From Burkholderiales bacterium (GTDB lineage Bacteria > Pseudomonadota > Gammaproteobacteria > Burkholderiales > SG8-39), in assembly GCA_027493935.1 (NCBI GenBank), contig JAOSJV010000001.1, positions 1,922,001-1,986,000 on the forward strand: a stretch of 64,000 nucleotides of DNA. The letters are read 5' to 3'. Positions 27,472-40,398 of the stretch are shown in pieces. Made by a program: the position numbers and the translations under genes. The notes below the pieces were generated by a model. The model was not told the DNA's origin. It was given only the letters and a program-made list of their open reading frames with translations, and did no database searches. Numbering within the stretch: position 1 is the stretch's first letter; the number at the start of each line of letters is the position of its first letter.

Positions 27472-28558
27472 ATGGGCAAGGGCGCCGTCTTTCCTTCCGA
27501 AGCCCGGTGGTCGACCGACCCCGAGACCGGCACGCGCATCCGCCAGGTGACGGCACATCGGTCGATCCATCACCATCCGTTCTTCTTCGTGCCGGCGTGG
27601 GACGACGCGATGCGCCGGCTGGTGTTCGTTTCGCACCGCACGGGCGTGGCGCAGCTCTACGCGGAGATTCAGGACGACGGTTGCATTGTGCAGCTCACCG
27701 ACCGAGACGATCTCGTGGAGTGGTCGTTCTACCCGTCGCATGACGGCACGAGCGTGTTTTTCGTGGCCGGCACCGGCGCGTGGCGGCTCGATCTCGCGAC
27801 GTTCGAAGAGGAATGCCTCGCCGATTTCGGCCGGGTCAGGATGCGTGAGCGCGGCATGGTCGGCGCCGCGATGGGCACCACCGCGCTCTCGAGCGACGAC
27901 CGCTGGTGGGCGATCCCGGTCAAGGCGGAGAGGGTGGCGCGCTTCCATATCGTGGACACGCGTCGCGGCGGTGCCGAAGTGATTCTCGAACGCGACACCA
28001 TCGGGCATCCGCAGTTTCACCCGGACGATACCGGTCTCCTCTTCTACGCCGGCCCGCTGACGAACCGGATCTGGGTCGTGGGGCGCGACGGCAGCGGAAG
28101 CCGCAATCCGTATCCGCGCACAGATTCCGCGCAGTGGATCACCCACGAGAGCTGGATTCCCGGAACGCGCGAGCTCGCATTCGTCGACTGGCCGCGCGGC
28201 ATGAAGGCGGTGAACGTCGACACCGGCGCGGTGCGCGACATCACGCGTTTTCCCGCATGGCACGCCGTGGCCGACTGCCGCGGCGAGCGCATCGTGTGCG
28301 ACACCACGTTTCCGGACCGCGGGCTGCACGTGTTCCCGGTGCGCGGCGCCGAACACGCTGTCCGGCGTCTATGCTGCCCGCGCTCGAGCAACGCGGGCGC
28401 GCACTGGGGCGGGCCGTTTCCGTACAACGACGGCCCGCGCGAGGTCTACGCGCCGCAGCATACGCACCCCCCACCCGCGCTTCTCGCCCGACGGCACGCG
28501 CGTCGTCTACACTTCCGATGCTAGCGGGCACGCGCAGATCTACGAGGTCGTGCTATGA
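27472..28558 (+). CDS. Oligogalacturonate-lyase-like beta-propeller protein, one frameshift
   Basis: About 362 residues with TolB/OGL-like propeller blades: RLVFVSHRTGVAQLYA, HPQFHPDDTGLLFYAGP, HESWIPGTRELAFVDW, and at the end RFSPDGTRVVYTSDASGH. The frame breaks in the C6 run 28467-28472; dropping one C restores HTHPHPRFSPDG and a stop at 28556-28558. There is no signal peptide, so it would be cytoplasmic. True oligogalacturonate lyases split digalacturonate; here the neighbours are UbiD and a hydro-lyase, not pectin genes, so the activity is uncertain. The start ATG is 14 bases after the zinc-ribbon stop. Confidence 0.65.
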
Positions 28559-29345
28559 GTCGGCGGGCCGCCGAGCCGGCCGATCGGTCGCCTCCGCAGG
28601 CGCTGCGGGAAGCGATTCGCGCGGGTCGCCACACCGGCCCCACGCGCGGGCATGCGCTCGGGTATGTGCACTGCAATCTCGCGGTGCTGCGCCGCCAGCA
28701 CGCGTTCGACTTCATGCTGTACTGCCAGCGCAACCAGCGCGCGTGCCCGGTGCTGGAGGTGTGCGACCCGGGCGACCCGGAGCCGAAACGGCTCGCGCCG
28801 GGGCGGACCTGCGCACCGATCTTTCGGCATATGACGTCTTCCGCGACGGCCGCCGCGTCGCGCGCGTGCACGACGTGCGCGACCTGTGGGCGGGCGACCT
28901 GGTGGCGTTCCTGATCGGCTCTGGAATCACGTTCGATCAGGCGCTCCAGCGCGCTGGTGTGCCGACCGATCGCGACCGCTGGGTGCTGCGCACGACCCTG
29001 CCGACCGAGCGCGCAGGCCGGTTCCAGGGACCGCTGGTCGTGACCATGCGCTGGCTCACGCCGGCGCAGGCGATCACGGCGACGCAGGTTTCGGCGCGCT
29101 TTCCGTTCAACCACGGCGCCCCGATCCACATCGGCGATCCGGCCGCGATCGGCGCCGATCTTGCGGCGCCGTTGTTCGGCCCGCCGGTCGAGGGCGTCCC
29201 CGCGGACAAGGTGGCGGTGTTCTGGGCCTGCGGTGTCACGCCGCACGAGGCGGCGCTCGCCGCGGGACTCGACCTGATGATCTGCCATGCGCCCGCGCAC
29301 GCGTTCGTGACCGACATGAGGTCGGACGAGCTGCACATGCCGTGA
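28555..29345 (+). CDS. DUF1445-family putative hydro-lyase, one frameshift
   Basis: About 263 residues once the G run at 28800-28803 is given a fifth G, joining EPKRLAPG to ADLRTDLSAYDVFRDG. Family segments are LGYVHCNLAVL, FLIGSGITFDQAL, TMRWLTPAQAI, HGAPIHIGDPAAIG and VFWACGVTPHEAAL. Members include D-glutamate cyclase and uncharacterised hydro-lyases often found beside carbohydrate or amino-acid-derived catabolic genes. Its ATG overlaps the stop of the propeller gene (ATGA). A water addition or elimination step in the cluster's pathway is likely; the substrate is unknown. Confidence 0.72.
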
Positions 29346-29451
29346 CCGTACGGCAACGGTCGCGATGCACGAAAGCGCCGCGATATAATGGCGGGGTGCT
29401 GCCCTGCATGCTGACACACGCACGCGCGACTCGCTCCCGCTCTCGCGCGCG

Positions 29452-30679
29452 ATGACGGCCGCCGCCGCCACGCCGCTGCGCACCGACGTCCGGGTCATCG
29501 GCCTGGTGGGGGCCGGGCACGGCTTCTCGCATTTCTACCACCTGACGATACCGCCGCTCTTCCCGCTGCTGAAGGACGAGTTCGGCGTGAGCTACGCGGC
29601 GCTCGGCTCGGTGATGGCGATGTACTTTGCCGTGTCCGGCGTCCTGCAAACCGTCGCCGGGTTCGCGGTCGACCGCTGGGGCGCGCGGCCGGTCCTGCTC
29701 GGTGGGCTCGCGCTGTCGGCGCTGGGACTGGGGCTTGCCGCGATCGTCCCGTCGTTCGCATGGCTCTACGTCTGCGTGCTGGTCGCCGGCTTCGGCAATT
29801 CGGTGTTCCATCCGGCGGACCTCGCGCTCCTCAACGCCAAGATCGCGCCGCGTCGTCTCGGCTACGCGTTCAGCGCGCACAGCATCACCGGGTACCTCGG
29901 TTGGGCGGTCGCGCCGGTCTTCGCGGTTGCGGTCTCGAACGTCTGGGGCTGGCGCGGCGCGCTCGCCGTCGCCGCGGGCCTCGGTGCGCTGTTCGCCGCG
30001 TTCATGGCGACGCAGCGCATCCTCGGGGCGGCACGCGCGCCGCGCCGCGCGAGGCCGGCGCGCCGGCCGGACTGCGGCACGACGTGCGCCTGCTCCTCTC
30101 GACGCCGGTGATGCTCTGCTTCGCTTTCTTCCTGTTGCTCTCGATGGCGCTGTCGGGCTGGCAGACGTTCTCGACGACCGCGCTCGCCCAGCTCTATCCG
30201 ATCGAGCTCGTGTTCGCCTCGAGCGCATTGACCGCGTTCATGCTCGGCAGCGCGGCCGGCGTGGCGTTCGGCGGCGTGCTCGCGTCGCGCTCGGACCGGC
30301 ACCGTACGATCGCGGTGGGCGGCATGCTGGGCGGTGCGGTGGGCACGGTCGCGCTCGGCACTGCGGCACTCTCGGTCTCGCTCCTCGCTCCGATCGCCGC
30401 GCTCGCCGGCTTCGCGGTCGGCATCGTCGCGCCGGCGCGCGACATACTCGTGCGCGAGGTCACGCCGACGCATTCGCGCGGCAAGGTCTACGGCTTCGTG
30501 TACTCGGCGCTGACCTCGGCGGACTGGTGGCGCCGCTCGTGCTCGGCTGGCTGCTCGACCGTGGTGCACCGCAGCTCGTTTTCATGGTCGCCGCCGGGAT
30601 GATGATCGCATCGATTCCGACAGTCGTGCTGCTGCGGCACCGCTTCGGGCGGTCCGCGGCCGCGCTGCGCGGCCGCTGA
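29452..30679 (+). CDS. MFS transporter, two frameshifts
   Basis: About 409 residues across three frames. The first six helices (from ATG 29452) hold GHGFSHFYHLTIPPLFPLL and the loop motif DRWGARPVLLGG. The frame shifts at about 30035-30075 into LSTPVMLCFAFFLLLSMALSG and again at about 30520-30530 into LVAPLVLGWLLDRG, ending at 30679. Both shifts look like missing single bases. It resembles fosmidomycin-resistance/nitrate-type MFS proteins. A TATAAT at 29384-29389 may be its -10 box, but no good -35 or ribosome site is seen. It is probably the last gene of the cluster. Confidence 0.68.
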
Positions 30680-30824
30680 TCCGTCGGCGGCGGCGTGCCG
30701 TCCGCGAGTGCCAAATTGTTGGCAGCCGAAGGCGTGTACGAATGCCGGTTGTCCGGTGTGCGCTCGCTCGTCCCGCGACCGCACTCGTTAGCATGGTCGG
30801 GTCGAATCAACGGAGTCTCGGGAC

Positions 30825-31340
30825 ATGAGCACGAGAAGCTGGATGTTCGCGGCCGCGCTGCTTGGCGCGGTGTGCGCGGCGCATGCGCAGACCGCCGAGA
30901 CGGCCCTCGGCGGCGCGATCGGCGGCGGCGCCGGCGCGGCCGTCGGGTCGATGATGGGAGGTAAGAACGGCGCGATCGTCGGCGGCGCGCTCGGTGGCGC
31001 CGCGGGCGGCGCGATTTCCACCGACGGCGATGCGCGGACCGGCGCGGTCGTGGGCGGCGCGCTCGGCGGTGCGGCGGGCGGCGCGGTCGGGCACAAGCTG
31101 GGCGGCACCTCGGGTGCCGCGATCGGCGGGGCGGTCGGCGGCGGCGCCGGCGCCGCCATCGGGGCCAACGTGACCGGGGGCAGCGGCGGCGCTCAGACCG
31201 CGAGCCCGCCGAAACCGACGCCGCAATCCGGACCGCAGGTCGTGCACCACCATCACTACGACGAGGGCGGGCCGGGCAAGAAGCCCAGGAATGTGCCGAA
31301 GGGCAAGGCCTACGGCTGGCATCGCAACTTCGGCGACTGA
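30825..31340 (+). CDS. Exported glycine-zipper protein
   Basis: A 171-residue protein with a signal peptide (MFAAALLGAVCAAHAQ). The central part is made of repeated glycine-zipper units: GGAIGGGAGAAVG, GGALGGAAGGAI, GGALGGAAGGAVG and GGAVGGGAGAAIG, each able to form a close-packed membrane hairpin. A hydrophilic tail carries a VHHHHYDEGGPGKKP His-rich stretch. Such proteins sit in or under the outer membrane, and their role is generally unknown. It is monocistronic with a strong terminator just downstream. Confidence 0.75.
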   Translation: MSTRSWMFAAALLGAVCAAHAQTAETALGGAIGGGAGAAVGSMMGGKNGAIVGGALGGAAGGAISTDGDARTGAVVGGALGGAAGGAVGHKLGGTSGAAIGGAVGGGAGAAIGANVTGGSGGAQTASPPKPTPQSGPQVVHHHHYDEGGPGKKPRNVPKGKAYGWHRNFGD

Positions 31341-31380
31341 CCCCGCGGCGGGCCGCGCTCGCCCGCAGCATGCGACGGAA

Positions 31381-31404
31381 ACCGCCCCGATCCGGGGCGG
31401 TTTT
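31381..31404 (+). terminator. Rho-independent terminator
   Basis: A perfect 9-bp stem ACCGCCCCG / CGGGGCGGT (31381-31389 and 31393-31401) with a 3-base loop, followed by TTTTC. It lies 40 bases after the glycine-zipper stop and separates it from hslR. Confidence 0.85.
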
Positions 31405-31519
31405 CTTGTTCGGGACGGCTTCGTCGCACGCGCGCCAGTGGCAGGACGCCGCCGAATCAGGCAGCATGCGAGCGGTCGCGCCGTGCACGAGCACGAGCTC
31501 GCGGGGTTAGCCGGAGCAG

Positions 31520-31930
<411 letters not shown>

Positions 31931-31934
31931 GCGC

Positions 31935-34227
31935 GTGGCCGAAGCGCAGCTGCAATCCCTGATCGAGCGCGCTTCGGCCGAGCTGCAGGCCGGGCGCGCG
32001 GATGGGGCCGAGCGCATCTACCGCGAGATCCTTGCGCGCGAGCCGGAGCACGCGGTCGCGCTGCATTTCCTTGGGCTGTGCCTCGCGCAGACCGGTCGCG
32101 TGGCCGAGGGGTGCGCGTATCTCGCGCGGTCGATCGCGCTGCTGCCGGGCAAGGCGAAGCCGCGGCACAACTACGGCGTCGTGTTGCTCGGAGGCGGGCG
32201 ACCTCGACGCGGCAGAGCGCGCGCTGCTCGAGGCGATCGCACTCGAGCCGCAGAACGCGGCCACGCATCACTACCTCGGCATGGTGCGGCAGCGGCTCTG
32301 CCGGCTCGGCGAAGCCGCAGCCGCGTACCACGCGGCGCTCGAGCGCGCGCCCGACGACCCCGCCGTGACGAGCAACCTCGGTTTCTGCCTGCTCGAGCAG
32401 GGCGACGTCGAGGGCGCGCAGGCGTGGCTGCGCCGCGCCATCGCGCGCGAGCCGCGCAACGCCGTCGCGCACAACAACCTCGGCTCGGCGCTCAGCGCTG
32501 CTGGCGACGCCGCCGGGGCGATCGCGAGCTTCCGCCGCGCGGTCGAGCTCACGCCGAGCTACGCTCTCGCCTGGTACAACCTCGCGCTCGCCTTGCGCCG
32601 ACAAGGCGACTACGACGACGCGTTCGGCGCACTGCGCAGCGCGGTCGAGCACGGAGCGGACTTCGCTCCGGCCTGGCAGGGGCTCGCCGACGCGCTCGCG
32701 CACGCGCAGTTCGATGCGTGGGATCCACGCGCGGCGGAGGACTTCACGCGGATCCTGCGCCATCCGGCGGTCGATGCGGGAGTGCTCGCGCCCACCGCGG
32801 CGGCGCTGCTCGTGCTCGATCCGGCGTTCGGACCGGCGTTCCGCGGGCTCGTTGCCGGAAGCGCGCCGGCTGGCGAATGGAGCGATGCGGCGCGCGTGCG
32901 AGCGCTGGCGCCCCCGCTCCTGCTCGCGCTCATCGAAGATGCGGTCGTGCCGGAGCCCGACTTCGAACTCTTCCTGCGCGCGCTCAGGCGCCGGGCGCTC
33001 GAGAGCTGGGGGGCGGGCACGCTGGTCAGCGCGCCGCCGGCGGCCGAGCTGCTGTGCGCGCTTGCGCAGCAATGCTTTCTCAACGAGTACGTGTGGCCGG
33101 AGGGCGCGGACGAGGCGGCGGCGGTCGAGCGGCTCGCCGCGCGCGCCAGTGGGGGACTGTCGGCCGTCGAGGTGGCGCTGCTCGCCGCCTACCGGCCGGT
33201 CGCGGCCTGCCAGGGCTTGCGCACCCCACTCGATGCGGGTCCGGCATTCGCTCGCCTGTGGCGGCGACAGGTCGAGGAGCCGGCCGCCGAGGCACGGCTG
33301 CAGCAGGAGATCCCGGTCGTCGGCGCGATCGAGGACGCGATCTCGCGCGCGGTCCAGGCACAGTACGAGCGCAATCCGTATCCGCGCTGGCATCGCCTGC
33401 CGCGCACGCAATCCGCCGCATATCCGCTCGGCCGCGCCCTGCGCGCGCTTTTTCCGCACGTCGATTCGCATCGGCTGCGCGTACCCGAGGCGCCGCGGAT
33501 CCTCGCGGCCGGGTGCGGCAGCGGGTTCCAGGTCGCGGTGACGGCGTCGCGCAATCCCGCCGGACGCGTGCTCGCCGTCGACCTCAGCCGGACGAGCCTC
33601 GCGTACGCGATGCGGCGGTGCCGCGAGCTCGGACTGACCAACGTCCGGTTCGCGCAGGCCGACATCCTCGGTCTCGGATCGCTCGGCGAGCGCTTCGACT
33701 GGATCGAGTGCGCCGGCGTGCTGCACCACATGCGCGATCCGCTGGCCGGGTGGCGCGTGCTTTGCGGGCTGCTCGAGCCCGGCGGCGTAATGAAGATCGG
33801 GCTTTACAGCGAGATCGCGCGGCGCGGCGTGGTCGCGGCACGCGAGCTGATCGCGCAGGCGGGGCTCGCGCCCGATCTCGCCGGCATCCGTGCGGCGCGG
33901 CAGCTCATCCTCGCGCAGCCGCCCGGCAGCGCGGTGCGCGAGGCGCTGCTGGCGGCCGACTTCTGGACCGCCTCGGGGACCCGCGACCTCGTCATGCACG
34001 TCGAGGAGCATCGCTACACGACGGCCGCTCTGGCGGCGATGATCGACGCGCTCGGGTTAGAGTTTCTCGGCTTCGAGCTCGACGCGCCCGAGACGCTCGG
34101 CCAGTATCGCTCGGAGTACCCGGGCGACCCCGGCGGCCGGTCGCTCGCGAACTGGGGCGCATTCGAGGCGCGCCATCCGCACGCCTTCGCGCGCATGTAC
34201 CAGTTCTGGGTGAGAAAACCCGGGTGA
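31935..34227 (+). CDS. TPR-repeat protein fused to a class I SAM-dependent methyltransferase, one frameshift
   Basis: About 764 residues. The N-terminal third is a run of TPR units (AIYREILAREPEHAVALHFLG-like, then DLDAAERALLEAIALEPQN and others) to about residue 260. A poorly marked middle region follows, then a class I methyltransferase with motif I ILAAGCGSGFQVAV, the acidic AVDLSRTSLAYA and DWIECAGVLHHM. The frame breaks around 32189-32191, where one G is extra. Start is GTG or ATG near 31935. TPR-methyltransferase fusions of this length are common in Burkholderiales and may modify a protein or a surface molecule; the target is unknown. Confidence 0.75.
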
Positions 34228-34257
34228 GCGCGCCGGCGCCGGCGCCGCGTCCGCGGC

Positions 34258-34743
34258 TCACTGCGGCTGCGCGGTGCGCGAACGGCTCGTACTCACGACG
34301 CGGCCGGCAAGATCAAAGTGCGCATTGAACTCGTCGATGCCCTCGGGCATGACCGGCCCGTAACGCCAGGTCCAGACTTCCTCGCTGCGCGCCGGAAAGG
34401 TCATTCGCGCGCCCGGCTGGCCGAGTAGGCGCCGCACCTCGGCCTGCGCCATGCCGTTCTTCACCTGCGCGAAGTACTCCTCGGCGAGCACCTGGCGCAG
34501 CGCCTTCAGCACGCCGTCCGCCCCGATCTCGGCCATGTAGGTGACCAGGCCGGCGCGCCACTGCGCAAACTCCCACACGAGGGTGCCGTCGGCCTCGCGC
34601 CACTCGTAGGATGGCGCGCCCATCACCTTCAGCACCTGCTCGGCGCTCGACTCGCCAGGCTTAAGGTCGTGAATCCCGACGTCGCATGCCGCGACCGTGG
34701 CAGCGAGACCGAGCGCGGCTGCGATCCGACTTAGAATACCCAC
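34258..34743 (-). CDS. BamE/SmpA-like outer-membrane lipoprotein
   Basis: A 161-residue protein with a lipoprotein signal: hydrophobic core LGLAATVAAC, lipobox ending at Cys20. Two BamE-like modules follow, seen as SSAEQVLKVMGAPSYEWREADGTLVWEF and MAQAEVRRLLGQPGARMTF with W-W-Y positions, the pattern of OmlA/SmpA domains. The C terminus is basic. It is divergent from slyD across 79 bases. It may be an envelope assembly or stress lipoprotein; it is not BamE itself on length and repeat layout. Confidence 0.65.
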   Translation of the reverse strand: MGILSRIAAALGLAATVAACDVGIHDLKPGESSAEQVLKVMGAPSYEWREADGTLVWEFAQWRAGLVTYMAEIGADGVLKALRQVLAEEYFAQVKNGMAQAEVRRLLGQPGARMTFPARSEEVWTWRYGPVMPEGIDEFNAHFDLAGRVVSTSRSRTAQPQ

Positions 34744-34822
34744 TTGGAGCTCCCTCGATGACGGTTCCGGGTATTATCGGACCGTTGCCGCGCGTGCGCC
34801 GGCACTCCGGAGGTCCGAACGA

Positions 34823-35307
34823 ATGAAGATCATGAAGAACGCCGTGGTCGCGCTGCACTACGAACTGCTCGACGACCAGGGCGCGACGATCGAGCGCGGC
34901 AAGGAACCGTTGGTGTACCTGCACGGCGGGCACGCCGGGATCTTCCCCGGGTGGAGGAGGCGCTCGCCGGCAAGGAGGAAGGCGACGACGTGCAGGTGCA
35001 GCTCGCGCCCGAGGACGCCTTCGGGGAGCGCGACGACGCCCTGGTGCGTGACGAGCCGCGCGGACGCTTTCCCGAGAAAGTCGAGGTCGGCATGTACTTC
35101 GAGGCCGAGCTCAAGCACGGCGAGCACGCGCAGCCGGTGGTGTTCAAGGTCGTCGACGTCTCCGGCGACAGCGTGACCGTCGATGGCAACCATCCGCTCG
35201 CCGGCCGCGCGCTCGACTTCCGTGCGACCGTGGTGTCGGTTCGCCCGGCGACGAAGGAGGAGATCGATCACGGCCACGTGCACGGCGGCGGCGGGCACCA
35301 TCACTAG
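34823..35307 (+). CDS. slyD: SlyD-type FKBP peptidyl-prolyl isomerase, one frameshift
   Basis: About 161 residues when the G run at 34949-34951 gains one G, joining GHAGIFPG to VEEALAGKEEGD. The FKBP core includes VVALHYELLDDQGATIE, PLVYLHG and the insert-in-flap segment APEDAFGERDD. The tail ends GHVHGGGGHHH, a nickel-binding-like His-rich end as in SlyD. It catalyses prolyl isomerisation and may chaperone metalloenzyme maturation. ATG 34823 has GGAGG nine bases upstream. Confidence 0.85.
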
Positions 35308-35550
35308 AAGCCATCTCAGAATCGCGGCCTTGCTTCTTCGTCAACCGAGGTCGTACGAACAAGGGACGACCCCTTGGGAGTCCCCTCTCTTGCGGTTGCA
35401 TTCTCATCTTGCGATAGGTTCCAGAACCTGTGTCAAGATGCGAGTGCCGTTGCGTGAGAGGGGGTCTACCGGGGACCTGCCCCCTCCCGCGTACGACCGC
35501 TCCCAGCGGAAGACGCACGGTCGCGATTTCGAGATGAGTTCAACGGCTTC
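35307..35550. repeat. Long imperfect inverted repeat (REPIN/MITE-like), about 240 bp
   Basis: The 244 bases between slyD and the next gene form a near-complete imperfect palindrome. Outer ends are gaagcc (35307-35312) and ggcttc (35545-35550), then catctc (35312-35317) against gagatg (35531-35536). Inner blocks are ggtcgtacg (35349-35357) against cgtacgacc (35490-35498) and catcttg against caagatg. The centre is the hairpin ggttc-ca-gaacc (35417-35428). Each arm also has its own G/C hairpin (near 35363-35385 and 35458-35486), as in REPINs made of two inverted REP units. No transposase is present. Confidence 0.7.
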
Positions 35551-35569
35551 ACCGGCAAATGCAGCCTGA

Positions 35570-36188
35570 AACAGGTGGCGCGCCGCGGACGCTGCGGCGC
35601 ATGGCGGGGCGCAGCCGCCCGCGGCGCTCGATCCGAAGCGCACGGCGCTCGTGCTGATCGACTTCCAGCGGGAGTACTTCACCGGCAACGTGCCGCTGCC
35701 CGAAGGCGAGGCGGCCGCGGCGAACGCCGCGCGCCTTGTGGAATGGGCCGATCGCGCGGGGGTGCTGGTGGTGCACGTGCATCACGTCGCGCCGAGCGCG
35801 CAGGCGGCGCTCTTCACGCCCGGCAGCGATCGGGTCGAGCCGCATCCGCGCCTGGTGCCGCGCGCGGGCCACCAGCGCATCAGCAAGACGCTGCCGAGCA
35901 GCTTCGTCGGCACCGAGCTCGACGCGTTCCTGAAGGGCAGGGGCGTCGACACCCTCGTCGTCGCGGGCCTGATGACGCACATGTGCGTCGATTCCACCGC
36001 ACGCGACGCGGTCTCCGCTCGGCTACCGGACGGTCGTCGCCGGCGACGCCTGCGCGACGCGCGACCTGCCCGACCGCGGTACCGGCGCGGCGGTGGCGCA
36101 TGCGGAGATCCACCGCGCGAGCCTGAGCGCGCTCGCGGACCGTTTCGCCGACGTGCTCGCGACGGCGGACATCGAGCGGCTGGCGTGA
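35570..36188 (+). CDS. Isochorismatase-family cysteine hydrolase, one frameshift, start unresolved
   Basis: About 200 residues. The core has TALVLIDFQREYF (catalytic Asp), the HHV-region Lys in HQRISKTLPSSFVGTELD, and the nucleophile Cys in GLMTHMCVDSTARDA. The frame shifts at about 36016-36021, after which GYRTVVAGDACATRD and a normal helix lead to the stop at 36186-36188. No good start codon exists in the open frame before GTG 35651, yet conserved residues precede that GTG. A further shift or an unusual start is therefore likely, and 35570 marks only the open stretch. Members split amides or vinyl ethers (nicotinamidase, isochorismatase). Confidence 0.65.
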
Positions 36189-36213
36189 GTCCGGCATCGG
36201 CAGTCGATCGGCG

Positions 36214-36798
36214 ATGAAGCAGCTACTCGGCATCGTCGTGCTCGCCGGCTTCACGGCCGCGGCATGTGCGCAGGCGCCGCGCCCGGCACCCGACATCGGG
36301 CAGAGCGACCCGCCGACCTTCGTCCCCGTGCGTTCCGGCGGCGCGCGTGCGCCTGACGTGGTCTACGTGCCGACGCCCGAGCCTGTCGTCGAAGCGATGC
36401 TCGAGCTCGCTCGGCCGGGGCCGCAGGATCTCGTCTTCGACCTAGGGTGCGGCGACGGGCGCATCGTGATCACGGCGGCGAGGCGCTATGGCGCGCGCGG
36501 CGTGTGCGTGGACATCGACCCGGATCGCGTCGCCGAGGCGCGCGAGAACGCTCGCCGCGCCGGCGTCGCCGACCGCATCCGGATCGTGCAGGGCGATCTT
36601 TTCGAGCTCGATCTCAGCCGCGCGACGGTGATCACGCTCTATCTGCTGCCGGACCTGAACCTGCTGCTGCGGCCGAAGCTCGAGAAGCTGCCGCGCGGCA
36701 CGCGCATCGTGTCGCACGCGTTCGACATGGGCGACTGGGTGCCCGACCGCAGGCTCACGGTGGCCGGGAAGGACGTCTACCTCTGGGTCGTGAGGTAG
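36214..36798 (+). CDS. Class I SAM-dependent methyltransferase domain with an N-terminal export signal
   Basis: A 194-residue protein that starts with a signal-like segment (MKQLLGIVVLAGFTAAACAQ), which may be a lipobox or a signal peptidase I site. A methyltransferase fold follows: motif I VFDLGCGDGRIVI, the acidic end VCVDIDPDRV, QGDLFELDL, and TLYLLPDLNLLLRP. Why a SAM-dependent enzyme would be exported is unclear, since the periplasm has no known SAM pool. It may be a membrane-anchored or non-catalytic form. It begins 25 bases after the hydrolase stop. Confidence 0.7.
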   Translation: MKQLLGIVVLAGFTAAACAQAPRPAPDIGQSDPPTFVPVRSGGARAPDVVYVPTPEPVVEAMLELARPGPQDLVFDLGCGDGRIVITAARRYGARGVCVDIDPDRVAEARENARRAGVADRIRIVQGDLFELDLSRATVITLYLLPDLNLLLRPKLEKLPRGTRIVSHAFDMGDWVPDRRLTVAGKDVYLWVVR

Positions 36799-36833
36799 GG
36801 CGCCCCGCGCGCCGGGCAGCGCGCGTATCGCGC

Positions 36834-39683
<2,850 letters not shown>

Positions 39684-39914
39684 GTAGCTTCCCTTCTTGC
39701 TTGAGGTGGTTTGCCAGGCGCGGGACTCGTGTGCCGGGCGCACGACGGGCCGCGGTGCGCGCGGGCGCGACATTTTAGCGAGACTCGGCCATGCCGTCCC
39801 GCAGGCTCGGAAGGATCGGAGCGGAAAGACGGTCGGCGGCGCGCGTGCGAGCGCCGCGCCGGCGGACCGATCCGCGCGTGCGGATGCGCGCGCGCCGCGG
39901 TGTCCCGGCCTGCG

Positions 39915-40314
39915 TCAGATCCTCGGGTAGGGCAGCCGCAGGCAGCGATACGGCTCGCCGCTCGGGCTGCGCTTGACCATCATCGCGCCATGCGCGCCAC
40001 CGGTCGCGGGCTGCACGAGAAACGGGGCGCCCGACTCCGGCGCGAGCTGGGTCCAGCCGCCGTCGGCGGCCGACACCTTCGCCATGCCCGCGACCGCGCG
40101 CGCGAACCCGTCCACCTCCACCAGGTCGGGGGCGAACCTCGCTGCCGCTACGGGTCATGCCGATGTACAGGATCGGCGGCGTCTTCGATCCGACGTGTTC
40201 GGCCTGGCGGCACTCCCAGGCGCCGGCCATTGACCGCACGTTCCCCTGCGCATGCGCCGTCGCCGCGGCGGCCGCAGCCAGCACGGCCGCAACAAATGCT
40301 GCACGAGCGTTCAT
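39915..40314 (-). CDS. Small exported protein of unknown function, one frameshift
   Basis: About 133 residues when the G5 run at 40128-40132 loses one base, joining MTRSGSEVRP to DLVEVDGFARAVAGM. A signal peptide (AAFVAAVLAAAAAATAHAQ) is followed by a short domain with one Cys in AWECRQAE and another in YRCLRLPYPRI near the C terminus, which could form a disulfide. I do not recognise a family. It lies between the citrate-lyase-like gene and acnA, all on the minus strand. Confidence 0.55.
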
Positions 40315-40369
40315 CGGTGGCTCTCCCTCGTTCCTCGCGCCGAGAGCGGCGCCTTGCCAGCAGTGTACC

Positions 40370-40395
40370 GCGCATGTTTACCACAGAACATGCGC
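40370..40395. promoter_or_regulatory. Perfect inverted repeat upstream of the small exported protein gene
   Basis: GCGCATGTT (40370-40378) and AACATGCGC (40387-40395) form a perfect 9-bp inverted repeat around an 8-base spacer. It lies in the 84-base gap between the citrate-lyase-like gene stop and the start of the small exported protein gene. No T tract follows on either strand, so an operator or RNA hairpin is likelier than a terminator. Confidence 0.45.
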
Positions 40396-40398
40396 CTG

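Noticed and set aside
30825..31340. Collagen-like or CRISPR-like repeat signal from the GGC-rich repeats
   Set aside because: The repeats encode glycine-zipper units in one frame behind a signal peptide and lack the spacing and unique spacers of a CRISPR array or the GxY periodicity of collagen.
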